DNA from: Deltaproteobacteria bacterium RBG_16_44_11
GTDB lineage: Bacteria > Desulfobacterota > Syntrophia > Syntrophales > Smithellaceae
Assembly (NCBI GenBank): GCA_001797845.1
Contig: MGQN01000027.1
Location: 88,185 to 110,596, forward strand
DNA length: 22,412 nucleotides
Direction of reading: 5' to 3'
Below are positions 1-7,442 of the stretch, in pieces (the first letter of the stretch is position 1; each line of letters opens with the position of its first letter). Below the pieces are notes generated by a model. It made no database searches and was not told the origin of the DNA. It saw only the letters and a list, made by a program, of their open reading frames with translations. The position numbers and the translations under genes were made by a program.

Positions 1-1
1 A

Positions 2-142
2 GGCGTCTGGGGTTGTGATACGGTTTTCCGCTGTATCGATGCCTGCCCCAAAGATGTGCGCCCAACCGACGGCATTGTGGGCTTGCGCAAGACCATGCTG
101 AAAAACAAAGCCAAAAAAATGCTGGGGGTGTCAGAAAAATGA
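2..142 (+). CDS. SdhB/FrdB-like iron-sulfur protein, C-terminal fragment
   Basis: Only the last 46 codons are in the window; the reading frame is open from base 2. The peptide has the pattern WGCDTVFRCIDACPKDVRP, a cysteine cluster C-x5-C-x3-CP like the last Fe-S cluster motif of succinate dehydrogenase/fumarate reductase iron-sulfur subunits (E. coli FrdB has a similar VW-C-x5-C-x3-CPK stretch). It ends in a basic tail. The stop codon overlaps the Rieske start (ATGA), so the two are very likely co-transcribed and translationally coupled. Known for the family: these proteins pass electrons between the flavin subunit and the quinone. Assignment to SdhB/FrdB rather than another ferredoxin-like subunit (for example an Hdr-type protein) rests on this short stretch alone. 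Confidence 0.6.
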   Translation, partial: GVWGCDTVFRCIDACPKDVRPTDGIVGLRKTMLKNKAKKMLGVSEK

Positions 143-609
143 AGCTTAAATATTCCCTCATAACACGCAGACAATTTCTCAATACTCTTTTCGGCGGCTC
201 GCTTATCGCGTTTTTCTCCGGCACTCTTTTTTCTCTGGCCAAATTCGCCTTCCCAACGCTGGGCAAGGAACCAGATTTTGTTGTGCTGGATAAAAAAGAA
301 TTCGCAGGCATCCCAAATAATTCCACCAAAGCCTTTGCCTGGGGAGGAGTATTGGGGTTATTTTTAAAAAAAGCAGACGGGGGCATGACCGCGTTCAAGG
401 GTGTCTGCACGCATATGGAATGTAACGTTAATTACAAGTCTGAGCAAAAAAAGTTTTACTGCGCCTGTCATCAGGGCTGGTTTGACGATACAGGCAAAAA
501 CATTGCCGGGCCGCCGCCCAAGCCGCTGGAGGTTTTTGAAATAATGGAAAAAGGCGAAAAACTGATTATCGCCAGGAAGGGAGCTAAAGTTGATCTGGCT
601 AAAGTTTAA
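139..609 (+). CDS. qcrA: Rieske [2Fe-2S] protein of a cytochrome bc-type complex
   Basis: 156 residues. The N-terminus has a twin-arginine motif (TRRQFLN, residues 9-15) followed by a hydrophobic helix (about 17-36), which fits a Tat-exported, membrane-anchored Rieske protein facing the periplasm. Cluster ligands are C90 and H92 (CTHMEC) and C108 and H111 (CACH), and the disulfide pair is C95/C110. The fold loop GPPPKPL (124-130) matches the Pro loop. Two residues that raise the redox potential in mitochondrial-type Rieske proteins are absent: the Ser after CPCHG is Gly here, and the Tyr two further on is Phe (CACHQGWF). This suggests a lower-potential protein suited to menaquinol. A Shine-Dalgarno-like GGGGGTG lies upstream. 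The gene overlaps the cytochrome b gene by 20 bases. Confidence 0.93.
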   Translation: MKLKYSLITRRQFLNTLFGGSLIAFFSGTLFSLAKFAFPTLGKEPDFVVLDKKEFAGIPNNSTKAFAWGGVLGLFLKKADGGMTAFKGVCTHMECNVNYKSEQKKFYCACHQGWFDDTGKNIAGPPPKPLEVFEIMEKGEKLIIARKGAKVDLAKV

Positions 610-1654
610 AGACTGGTTTGAGGAACGCTACGACATTGCCGAGTTGAAGAAGCTTGCCAAAAGCAAACTTGTTCCGCAACACCGCTACGACTTTTTGTAT
701 TATACCGGCGGCATCACGCTATTTCTTTTTATTCTGCAATTCATCACCGGAATGGTTCTGGCTTTTTATTATATTCCGCATGTTGACTTTGCTTATGAAA
801 GCATCATCGATATCGTCACCAAAATCAACATGGGCTGGTTTTTTAGGGCTCTCCATCACTGGGGAGCACAACTCTGCATTGTTTTTGTCTTTATTCATCT
901 CTTCGGAACTTTGCTTGTTAAATCTTACCGCAAGCCGCGGGAATTCATCTGGGTAACCGGTTTTATTCTTCTGGTTATCTCCATTTTCTTTGGCTTGAGC
1001 GGTTATCTGATGCTCTGGGATGAAAGAGCATTTGCCGCGGTGCGTGTAGCCACCGGAGGCGCGGGTAATCTTCCCGTTATCGGAAGTTTTATCAAAATTT
1101 TCTTAAGGGGTGGCACTGATGTTACCGGCGATACCCTCACCCGCTTCTACGCCTTCCATATAGCCATTCTGCCGATTTTATCACTGGCACTTATCGGCCT
1201 GCACGTACTTCTTGTGCAATATCATGGTATGAGCGTTCCCGTATCTCAGGAAAATAAGCAGGGTAAGGGAGAGCCTTTCTTCCCCAATGTTTTCTACAAA
1301 GATATGATGATCTGGCTGGTGGTACTGGGCATTGTGGCGACGCTGGCAATTTTTCTGCCGCCGGAAATAGGCCTTAAAGCTAACCCTCTGGCTCCGGCAC
1401 CGGAAGGAATCAAACCGGAGTGGTATTTCCTATTTTTGATGCAAACGCTTGAGTTTTTCCCCGGCACGATTTACGGCTTCAACGGTGAAACTATCGCCAT
1501 TGTCTGCGTTACCATCGGAATTCTCTTTTTCTTCCTCATTCCATTTGTCGACCGCAAATCAAGCAAAGGAAAGAAAAGCCTGATATTCACGATTATCGCC
1601 GTCATTTACCTGATTTACTTTATAACCATGACCCTCGTCGGCTTTTTAAGTTAG
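590..1654 (+). CDS. qcrB: cytochrome b subunit of a bc-type quinol oxidoreductase (b6 and subunit IV fused)
   Basis: 354 residues with about eight membrane helices, so the b6-like and subunit-IV-like halves form one chain. Heme ligands are H89/H103 in the second helix and H190/H205 in the fourth. The second pair is 15 apart, the spacing of cytochrome b6 rather than mitochondrial cytochrome b. The quinol-site motif PEWY is at 276-279. The Cys that carries the extra heme in b6 and in Firmicutes is not present: that position in the first helix is Tyr (LYYTGG, about 36-41). Translation must begin at TTG (590), since the next Met is residue 55; GGGAG lies 7 bases upstream. Known role: oxidises quinol together with the Rieske protein. 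No c-type cytochrome partner (no CxxCH) is visible next to it. Confidence 0.95.
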   Translation: MIWLKFKDWFEERYDIAELKKLAKSKLVPQHRYDFLYYTGGITLFLFILQFITGMVLAFYYIPHVDFAYESIIDIVTKINMGWFFRALHHWGAQLCIVFVFIHLFGTLLVKSYRKPREFIWVTGFILLVISIFFGLSGYLMLWDERAFAAVRVATGGAGNLPVIGSFIKIFLRGGTDVTGDTLTRFYAFHIAILPILSLALIGLHVLLVQYHGMSVPVSQENKQGKGEPFFPNVFYKDMMIWLVVLGIVATLAIFLPPEIGLKANPLAPAPEGIKPEWYFLFLMQTLEFFPGTIYGFNGETIAIVCVTIGILFFFLIPFVDRKSSKGKKSLIFTIIAVIYLIYFITMTLVGFLS

Positions 1655-1662
1655 GAGTGCTT

Positions 1663-1953
1663 ATGAGTAAAAAAATAGCCATATTGTCATTCCCGCGGAA
1701 GCGGGAATCCAGGATTTTTTATTTAATATTTTTATTCTTCTTCTTTTTTAATTCTTTAGCCTTTGCCGAAGAAAAAATTCCTGTCTTCCCGACAACACCT
1801 GTTGATGTCTATGCCATCTACACAAGCCTGGTTGTTTTCTGGCTCGCTATCATTGGTTTGATTGTTGTAATCAAAATGAAGTTAAACGAAATTGAACGGA
1901 TTCAAAAATTGGGGATTGATAAGGAAGATTCAGACGCCCCTCTGCTGGACTAA
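1663..1953 (+). CDS. small one-helix membrane protein of the bc-complex operon
   Basis: I chose ATG 1663 because GGAG (1654-1657) lies 5 bases upstream; an in-frame GTG at 1657 is the alternative. The product is about 96 residues. The N-terminus contains SFPRKRESR, the translation of a palindromic repeat, then a long hydrophobic stretch ending AFAEE, which looks like a signal peptide. The mature part has the sequence PTTPVDVYAIYTS, one membrane helix and a charged cytoplasmic tail (KLNEIERIQKLG). I do not recognise a named family. It begins 8 bases after the cytochrome b stop and so probably belongs to the complex, perhaps as an accessory or assembly subunit; that is inference from position. 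Confidence 0.75.
   Translation: MSKKIAILSFPRKRESRIFYLIFLFFFFFNSLAFAEEKIPVFPTTPVDVYAIYTSLVVFWLAIIGLIVVIKMKLNEIERIQKLGIDKEDSDAPLLD
1686..1712. repeat. REP-like palindromic repeat inside a coding sequence
   Basis: An 8-bp perfect inverted repeat, ATTCCCGC / GCGGGAAT (1689-1696 and 1701-1708), with a GGAA loop. It lies in a unit that reads GTCATTCCCGCGGAAGCGGG and continues with AATCCAGG. In frame it encodes SFPRKRESR, a recurrent signature where this class of dispersed palindrome has entered bacterial genes. Only one copy is in the window. Confidence 0.75.
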
Positions 1954-2253
1954 CATCCAACTTGGATGGAAGTTCCCGATCTACGCTCGTTAATTCCCGG
2001 TAAGGTAATTATCTGTTTAACTATGCGCTTTCCTACGGAATGCGCTCCCGGTCATTCGTCTAGCTTCTTTGGTATAGCCTGTCCGGCGTATGCTGGATCG
2101 TCAGCTTCCTTAACGTATAACCTGAAGGTCACGCGTTAGTAATACGTCGGATGCCTGCCCGGCGAATGCCGGGGAGCCTCCTCCTTGTCGCCTCGGTATA
2201 CTTTTGACTTCAAGTTGGTAACATAACGTCTGTGTTTAGCGATAGCCACATGC
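1954..2253. other. structured intergenic region with inverted-repeat ends
   Basis: This 300-bp gap between convergent genes has no convincing ORF. CCAACTTG (1957-1964) near the left end is repeated inverted as CAAGTTGG (2211-2218). The left one sits in a 15-bp palindrome, CATCCAACTTGGATG. Inside are several hairpins: GCGCTTTCC/GGAATGCGC with a TAC loop (2025-2045), CCGGC/GCTGG (2083-2096), ACGTAT/ATACGT (2113-2147, with a competing TAACG/CGTTA pairing) and CCCGGC/GCCGGG with a GAAT loop (2158-2173). The motif GCCTGyCCGGCGwATGCyGG occurs twice (from 2077 and from 2153), 17 of 21 bases identical. It could be a structured RNA gene on either strand, a non-autonomous mobile element (MITE-like), or a double terminator with repeats. 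No known family was recognised. Confidence 0.5.
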
Positions 2254-3672
2254 TTATAAATTTAAGTTCTCAGATAATTGTTTTGAATATTCAATTATAT
2301 TTTTGCAAATATTTCTCTGCTTACTCCCACCAAGGCTATTAATATATTTTTTTAAATTAGCCGGTTTATTTATCGACAATAATGATTTATATAAATCATC
2401 AACTAAAATTAATTTCCAATCAGTAATATTATTTATACTAAATTGACCTGATAATATTTCACCAATTCTATCCCATGCTTCGTAGTTTATATTTTCTGAC
2501 TTTTTTATTAAGAAAGATAATGGAAGTATATTTACAATCTCTTTAAGAGAAATTAATCCTGAATTCAGTGCTCTTTCGAAATCCGCTACATTAGGTGGAA
2601 TATCGAGTAGACCAGTTACATAATATAAAATCGTTGTTTTAGCTATTTCATTATAATATTGTTCTTCGACGTTATCTATTTTAATAGGCTCTAATGATTC
2701 AATATTTTTTGTTGATAAAGGTATAACATATAAAAGCATTTTTGAATTATTTGGTCGAATTGATTTCAACAATTTGATTAAATCTTTAGCATTTTTTATT
2801 GAAGAATCATCTAGCCTTATTAAGTAATGAGAAAATCTTACTGAACGTAAACTTGGGAAATTATGACTATTGGCAGGTATTGTTGCAAATATTGGAAATT
2901 TCGTTAAATAATCTCGTATACTATCGTCTATTCTCCTGGTTATTACCCAATAGCAGTTTTCTTTAGCGCTCTCGCTTAATTGCGCCAATACATTTCTTGG
3001 AGAAAATTTATTTGAAAATTGTTCTTTCATAAAATTTTTGAATCTAGTTAATTGACTCAATTTATTTTCTAATTCGTAAAATTCAATATGAGGACATATT
3101 TTTTTAATAAACTTAATAGTAAGGTGTTCTTTATTTCTTCCATCATAACCCAAAAGGACTGATAATTTACTAATTAACGTTCTAACTTCTTTTGCTTTAC
3201 TTCTAAAATTATATTGTGCAAGAATATTTTTAAGTAAAAGAAATACTTCATCACATATATTTAAATCTTCACAGTTTTCATAAATTACATAATGCATAGA
3301 AATTCTTACTGCATTTCTTTCATTGAAATCATCTATATTGTTTTCTCTAAAGTAATTTGTAAGCGCTCTATCAACGATACTAATAATTGATACATTTTCA
3401 TTGTTTGAATATTCTATATTTTCAAAATACCTTTTAAAATTATCGCTAGAAGTTAAACAAATTGTTTTATTCTTAATAAATTCGTTTTTCCGTTTTCTAA
3501 TTGAATAATAATCTTTCAAAAATGAAAATATATCGGAGATGATAAAGACAATACCTATATTTAATATGGTAAGGATAACTTTTATACAATCGTACTTTTT
3601 ATAGTCGGCATAGGCAATAATACATGAAAATATTACAAAAATAATACTTCCAATAATTTTTATAATCTTCAT
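2254..3672 (-). CDS. unknown membrane protein, two N-terminal helices and a large cytosolic domain
   Basis: 472 residues, family not recognised. Two hydrophobic helices (about 3-21 and 29-52) are followed by a strongly basic stretch (RKRKNEFIKNK), which suggests that the remaining roughly 410 residues are cytosolic. I see no P-loop, nuclease, protease or other catalytic signature. The gene is much richer in A and T than the respiratory genes before it and the two-component genes later, and its codons favour A/T-ending forms, as is common in horizontally acquired genes. It points toward the end of the respiratory operon, with the structured gap between them. GGATGTG lies 5 bases or so before the ATG as a possible weak ribosome site. 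Function unknown. Confidence 0.8.
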   Translation of the reverse strand: MKIIKIIGSIIFVIFSCIIAYADYKKYDCIKVILTILNIGIVFIISDIFSFLKDYYSIRKRKNEFIKNKTICLTSSDNFKRYFENIEYSNNENVSIISIVDRALTNYFRENNIDDFNERNAVRISMHYVIYENCEDLNICDEVFLLLKNILAQYNFRSKAKEVRTLISKLSVLLGYDGRNKEHLTIKFIKKICPHIEFYELENKLSQLTRFKNFMKEQFSNKFSPRNVLAQLSESAKENCYWVITRRIDDSIRDYLTKFPIFATIPANSHNFPSLRSVRFSHYLIRLDDSSIKNAKDLIKLLKSIRPNNSKMLLYVIPLSTKNIESLEPIKIDNVEEQYYNEIAKTTILYYVTGLLDIPPNVADFERALNSGLISLKEIVNILPLSFLIKKSENINYEAWDRIGEILSGQFSINNITDWKLILVDDLYKSLLSINKPANLKKYINSLGGSKQRNICKNIIEYSKQLSENLNL

Positions 3673-3818
3673 TTTATCACATCCATTTTTTATTGCACTA
3701 CTTGGCGGCAGTCTATTTTATGTAAATTCTAAATTCGATATGGTTATATTTAATATATAAAACTTATAAATTAATTAGAAACATTCCATTTTGCATTGAG
3801 CATGTGTTTGTTTGATAT

Positions 3819-5066
3819 TCATTTCTTTAAAAGAGTACTTATCACTTGCTTTATAATGTCCAAAAGTGATCCCGCGTCAATATCTGCAATGGAATTGCTG
3901 ATTTCCGGCTGGGCGAAGAAACGCTCTGACAGTTTAACCTTGATTTGTTCCCTTTTCTCTTTATCAAGCAGCTCAAGGTATGGATCAATAGCCGCGAGTT
4001 CTAGCTGCATCTTCCTATATCGGTGTTCAATGATACGATGTCTATTTGACTCGCGTACTGCATAAAAGGCTGGAATGGCAAGGGTGAAAGTTGTGATGGC
4101 TCTTATTGACAATAACTTCCAGTCTATAGTGACGACATGTAGCGCAACCTCAATGGTCTTGTAAGCACCGAATATTAGAGCACACATAAAAACGAGAGCA
4201 ATAACACGAAGAATCTCAGCTGCGACTTTTTCTTGTGCAGCATACTTGCCATAGCTACCAGACACAGCGACGTTAGTCGAAACATCAAGCACCTTAGCTG
4301 CAGCGTTCATTTTACTCTCCATATCAGATAATATTCGTTTACCATCCTCTTTAAGTTGCGCGGATAATTTGGCAAGTTCAGTTTTTTGTGCATCTATAAG
4401 TGACTTATTCTCGTTCGTAATCTTTTCTTTGAACTGTTCAAATTGTGTATTGAAGTTCTGCTCAGTTTGCTGAGTTTGTTTCCGCCTTGAGGCTTCAGCT
4501 TCTGAGAATTGTTTCTGAAATTCTGCAATTGCCGTGTCCAGGCGTCCTTTCTGTGTTTCGATTGTATGATTCAACTGCGTCAATCTTTCGCCAGAAGCTT
4601 TTGAATCATCATTTAGCTGCCTAAGAGTTTCCGAAGTAGCCTTGGATTGAGCGGTCAAAGATGTAATTAATCCTTCAACTGCCGTGCTTAGTGAATTTAC
4701 AGAGTCTGCGTATTGAGCAGCTGTCTCTGGAAGAGCGAATGGAGGCATTTTCTGAACTAATTGATCTGCTTGGTTGTTTGCATTCTGAAGATTTGATGCA
4801 TTTTCGTCCTTGATGAATGCTTCAAGCTGTGGCTTGAGTTGGGTAAGTGTTGCGTGAATGCCGTCTAAAAAACCTTTAACAGTGCATTCTGGGTTGAGCG
4901 AGCGGACAAACGTGGTAAATAGTCTGAGGACAATGACAAGCCTATTAAATGAACTGAGAATGTCCTCATCTTTGCTTTTAAGCGAGGCTTTGCTAAGAAG
5001 GTTGTTGATCTCTTCCAATTCTTTATGAATTGGATGTTCTTCATACACTTTTCGCCATTGATTCAT
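3819..5066 (-). CDS. coiled-coil membrane protein of unknown function
   Basis: 415 residues, family not recognised. Residues 125-255 are rich in Gln, Glu, Lys, Ser and Thr with a heptad-like pattern and no Pro, consistent with a long coiled coil. Two membrane helices follow (about 284-302 and 318-336). The C-terminal 75 residues are charged (RHRIIEHRYRKMQLELAAI) and then amphipathic. The start is well supported by AAGGAGGTAATACAATG. The chain resembles a membrane-anchored helical rod or sensor, with no enzyme motif. It is 146 bp from the AT-rich membrane protein and in the same direction, so co-transcription is possible. The gap (3673-3818) is AT-rich and I see nothing definite in it. Confidence 0.82.
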   Translation of the reverse strand: MNQWRKVYEEHPIHKELEEINNLLSKASLKSKDEDILSSFNRLVIVLRLFTTFVRSLNPECTVKGFLDGIHATLTQLKPQLEAFIKDENASNLQNANNQADQLVQKMPPFALPETAAQYADSVNSLSTAVEGLITSLTAQSKATSETLRQLNDDSKASGERLTQLNHTIETQKGRLDTAIAEFQKQFSEAEASRRKQTQQTEQNFNTQFEQFKEKITNENKSLIDAQKTELAKLSAQLKEDGKRILSDMESKMNAAAKVLDVSTNVAVSGSYGKYAAQEKVAAEILRVIALVFMCALIFGAYKTIEVALHVVTIDWKLLSIRAITTFTLAIPAFYAVRESNRHRIIEHRYRKMQLELAAIDPYLELLDKEKREQIKVKLSERFFAQPEISNSIADIDAGSLLDIIKQVISTLLKK

Positions 5067-5134
5067 TGTATTACCTCCTTGAACTTCAAGTTAATTCGGA
5101 ACGCTTTGATTAATTAGGGCCATCGCCATCTTTT

Positions 5135-5184
5135 CTAACTAAACCCATTCAATTTTCTTTATGGTCATTTCACTTTTTACGTCG
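5135..5184 (-). repeat. 50-bp near-identical copy of the cupin gene 3' end
   Basis: Bases 5135-5184 match 9293-9342 at 47 of 50 positions in the same orientation. On the - strand the copy reads DVKSEMTIKKIEWV followed by a stop, the last residues of the cupin encoded at 9297-9665. It begins about 13 bases after the nitroreductase stop codon and has no start of its own. The match extends a few bases past the cupin stop codon. It is either a remnant of a second cupin gene or a recombination-generated direct repeat. Confidence 0.85.
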
Positions 5185-5196
5185 TAAGTTTTGAAG

Positions 5197-5805
5197 TCAT
5201 TCGATTATAATTTCATTAAGCTCTAATCTTTTTCTAGCATCAGGAATTTCTGCCGGATATCCGATAGGCAGGAGAGCGACAATATAAATATTGTCATCCC
5301 ATCCAAATAGCTCTTTTACTTTTTGTTCATCAATCAATCGAATCCAGCAACTTCCGAGCCCATAATCCAGAGCCCTCAATACGATGTGTTCAATGGCAAT
5401 CGCAACATTTGACGCGATTCGAGGACCAAGCTCACTACGCTCAATTGTCTTAAAAGCCTCGGCCCTCCCCTCAAGGATTGTCACAATTCTTCCTTCAATA
5501 GCTCCGATTTTTCCCAGATCTTGCGCCCCGGAAACCGTGCCATCAAAATAACCCTGAACATCCGCACAGCAAACAATCACTACAGGAGCTTGGCTGATAA
5601 AAGACTGATCATAAGCGGCTTGAGCCAACTTGGCTTTAGTTGCTGCGTCTTTTACTACTTTGAACCGCCATGGCTGGGCATTACAGCCCGAAGGCGCTAA
5701 TCGAGCCGCATTCAGCAATTCCCGAATATACTCATTTGCTATAGAATCCGGCTTAAATTTTCGAATGCTTCTGCGCTTCTCTATTGCTTCTTTTGTAGTT
5801 AACAT
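5197..5805 (-). CDS. nitroreductase-family flavoprotein
   Basis: 202 residues, the usual length for the family. FMN-binding features are RRSIRKF (11-17), APSGCNAQPWRF (37-48) and the C-terminal GLGSCWIR (149-156) and LLPIGYP (178-184). Known for the family: FMN-dependent NAD(P)H oxidoreductases, usually homodimeric and cytosolic, acting on nitro compounds, quinones, enones or other acceptors; the substrate cannot be read from the sequence. The start is followed by TTKEAIEKRRS, the normal family N-terminus. Only a weak AAAGG lies upstream, 12 bases from the ATG. The peptidase-like gene ends 69 bp upstream in the same direction. Confidence 0.93.
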   Translation of the reverse strand: MLTTKEAIEKRRSIRKFKPDSIANEYIRELLNAARLAPSGCNAQPWRFKVVKDAATKAKLAQAAYDQSFISQAPVVIVCCADVQGYFDGTVSGAQDLGKIGAIEGRIVTILEGRAEAFKTIERSELGPRIASNVAIAIEHIVLRALDYGLGSCWIRLIDEQKVKELFGWDDNIYIVALLPIGYPAEIPDARKRLELNEIIIE

Positions 5806-5873
5806 AACAAAAAATTACCTTTTTTTATATTGTTTCACTTTTCTCGCAGCCGTTTTAAATTTAATTCTTTCCA

Positions 5874-6875
5874 TTAAGGGCTCACATTTCCTACGCTATA
5901 AAGATTTTGACAATTTAAAAAATCACCCGGGGTGACAAAATTTGCAACTGTGCCAAGTAAATATGCAAATGCGGCTGGAATTTCACCTTCCACAATCTTC
6001 ATGGTTACTGGTTCGACAGCTTCTTTTTCCCCCTTTATCGACGTTTGGTAATAGGCTTCGGCAAAATTCTTTATGCTAGCCAACATCTCGGCATTTCGTA
6101 TTGAAGCCTCAACATCAAAAGTACTTCGCAGTGGACCTTTCACCTCAAATAAGTACTGCTCAATTAGTTCATCTAAATTTCTTTCTTCTAGGAGTTTTTT
6201 CTTGCTTTTACTGTCTTCTAAAGAAAACAATAGATCACTCGAAGCACCTTTCTTTATGGTTATGACGTCTGTAGCCCAAGCAAGGAGGCTATCCCGATGC
6301 ACGCCTGAATATGACAATTTTTTTTCACTAGTTAATGTCGCTCTAGGAAACGGATTGATATCGAGAGAATAAGGATCAGTCGACGATGGAAGCGCTTCAT
6401 CATAACATCTGTAAACAAACTCTGAACATATCATAGGTTGTTTTTTGCCTTGTTCCATAAGTAAAGTCATGTTAGCGGCTTCATCCAAAATTTTCCTTAT
6501 TAAACAATCAAGACCAGCGTTTACATGTAGTTTCCTTGTAAGACAGAGAAATGCCAGAAGAATTATTTGTTCGTATGCATATCGATTGCCAGCAGAAATA
6601 TATGTTTTTGCTTTTTCCAAAACCGGCTTCATTGTATCATGATGAGATTTTAATCGTCTTATTATGACATATTCATTGTCCTTGATGCTCTCTTGGAAAC
6701 TTCTTTTAGTAAGACCATTAGCAAGAGCTTCACCTACCTTTTCGAGACCTAAATAGAGACCTGCGTGGTTAATATTAGACCCGTCAAAAAAACGAATTGC
6801 TTTGGCAAGCCAAGTTTTACCATGATAGAGAATTACATCTGCATCTTGCATTTCAGTTTTTTTGATAAAATCCAT
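5874..6875 (-). CDS. YiiX-type permuted NlpC/P60-like cysteine peptidase or amidase candidate
   Basis: 333 residues. The N-terminal part reads DADVILYHGKTWLAKAIRFF (11-30) and then NHAGLYLG (36-43), the pattern of permuted papain-like NlpC/P60 (YiiX/YebB, LRAT-like) domains in which the catalytic His comes before the Cys. H37 and E49 are candidate catalytic residues, and MICSEFVYRCY (148-158) supplies the candidate nucleophile C150. The C-terminal 130 residues match nothing I know. There is no signal peptide, so it is probably cytosolic. The start is supported by GGAGGTCTGATTATG. Known for the family: hydrolysis of peptide, amide or thioester bonds, including lipid-like substrates in some members. 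The small membrane protein gene lies 106 bp upstream. Confidence 0.75.
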   Translation of the reverse strand: MDFIKKTEMQDADVILYHGKTWLAKAIRFFDGSNINHAGLYLGLEKVGEALANGLTKRSFQESIKDNEYVIIRRLKSHHDTMKPVLEKAKTYISAGNRYAYEQIILLAFLCLTRKLHVNAGLDCLIRKILDEAANMTLLMEQGKKQPMICSEFVYRCYDEALPSSTDPYSLDINPFPRATLTSEKKLSYSGVHRDSLLAWATDVITIKKGASSDLLFSLEDSKSKKKLLEERNLDELIEQYLFEVKGPLRSTFDVEASIRNAEMLASIKNFAEAYYQTSIKGEKEAVEPVTMKIVEGEIPAAFAYLLGTVANFVTPGDFLNCQNLYSVGNVSP

Positions 6876-6958
6876 AATCAGACCTCCGTCTTATAAATAT
6901 CTATGATTATGATTTGTTCAATCCAAAAAAAGACAACTTCTATCACCTGTTTAAATTT

Positions 6959-6988
6959 ATCCAATTTTCTTTACGATTATTTCACTTC
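6959..6988 (-). repeat. diverged copy of the cupin gene 3' end (25 of 30 bases)
   Basis: Bases 6959-6988 align without gaps to 9304-9333. On the - strand the copy reads SEIIVKKIG then stop, against SEMTIKKIEWV in the cupin. It begins at the last codons of the small membrane protein gene (stop at 6982-6984), so that gene ends inside the repeat. Confidence 0.6.
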
Positions 6989-7383
6989 AAAAACACTGTC
7001 GCTGCTCCAACAAAAAAGCCGGTCAATGTCTTCACTAAATCAGCCGCTTTATCTACTTGATTGCCATTGCGAGAAAAGAATAGTTTGAATATACTTGCGC
7101 AATAAGCGATACCCACAATCATAAAAATACCAGCCATAATAATTACGCGAGGAATAAATTTATCAAAACTATTTGTTGTTTGACCTCGTTCAACTACAGT
7201 AGAGGACAGAGTACTAATTTTTCTAAGTTCTTGTGTAGCTTTTTCGCCATGCAACAACCCTACTACTAGCAGAGCTAGTAAACCGAACAAAATGAAAAGA
7301 ATAAACCACCATTTAATTTTTTTGATTCTTGCCACGAGATATGAAGATGCGAACTCTTCCTTTGAAGATTTATAAAAACTCAT
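6982..7383 (-). CDS. small membrane protein of unknown function
   Basis: 133 residues with two clear membrane helices (about 25-44 and 79-98) and a weaker hydrophobic C-terminus (TLTGFFVGAATVFLK). The short loop between the helices carries LHGEKATQELRKIS. The start is supported by TAAGGAGGAAGGGCAATG. I do not recognise the family; the layout (a helix pair and short soluble ends) is seen in pore-forming or anchoring proteins but is not diagnostic. It lies upstream of the YiiX-type gene on the same strand, so the two may work together; that is inference from position only. Confidence 0.75.
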   Translation of the reverse strand: MSFYKSSKEEFASSYLVARIKKIKWWFILFILFGLLALLVVGLLHGEKATQELRKISTLSSTVVERGQTTNSFDKFIPRVIIMAGIFMIVGIAYCASIFKLFFSRNGNQVDKAADLVKTLTGFFVGAATVFLK

Positions 7384-7442
7384 TGCCCTTCCTCCTTAAT
7401 TTTTAATTTAGGTTAAACTTCACATGGACTACTTAACTAATT

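Noticed and set aside
654..956. A 100-codon + strand reading frame inside the cytochrome b gene
   Set aside because: It lies fully in another frame of a gene with unmistakable heme ligands and has no ribosome site or recognisable domain.
3796..4065. A 89-codon + strand frame opposite the coiled-coil protein gene
   Set aside because: It is antisense to a gene with a strong ribosome site and long coherent protein features; no support of its own.
5815..5874. A 19-residue basic ORF between the YiiX-type gene and the nitroreductase, with start and stop overlapping (TAATG)
   Set aside because: It has no ribosome site and is very short, and AT-rich DNA gives such frames by chance. It also overlaps the faint cupin-end match. 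It might be a coupling peptide, but nothing supports that.
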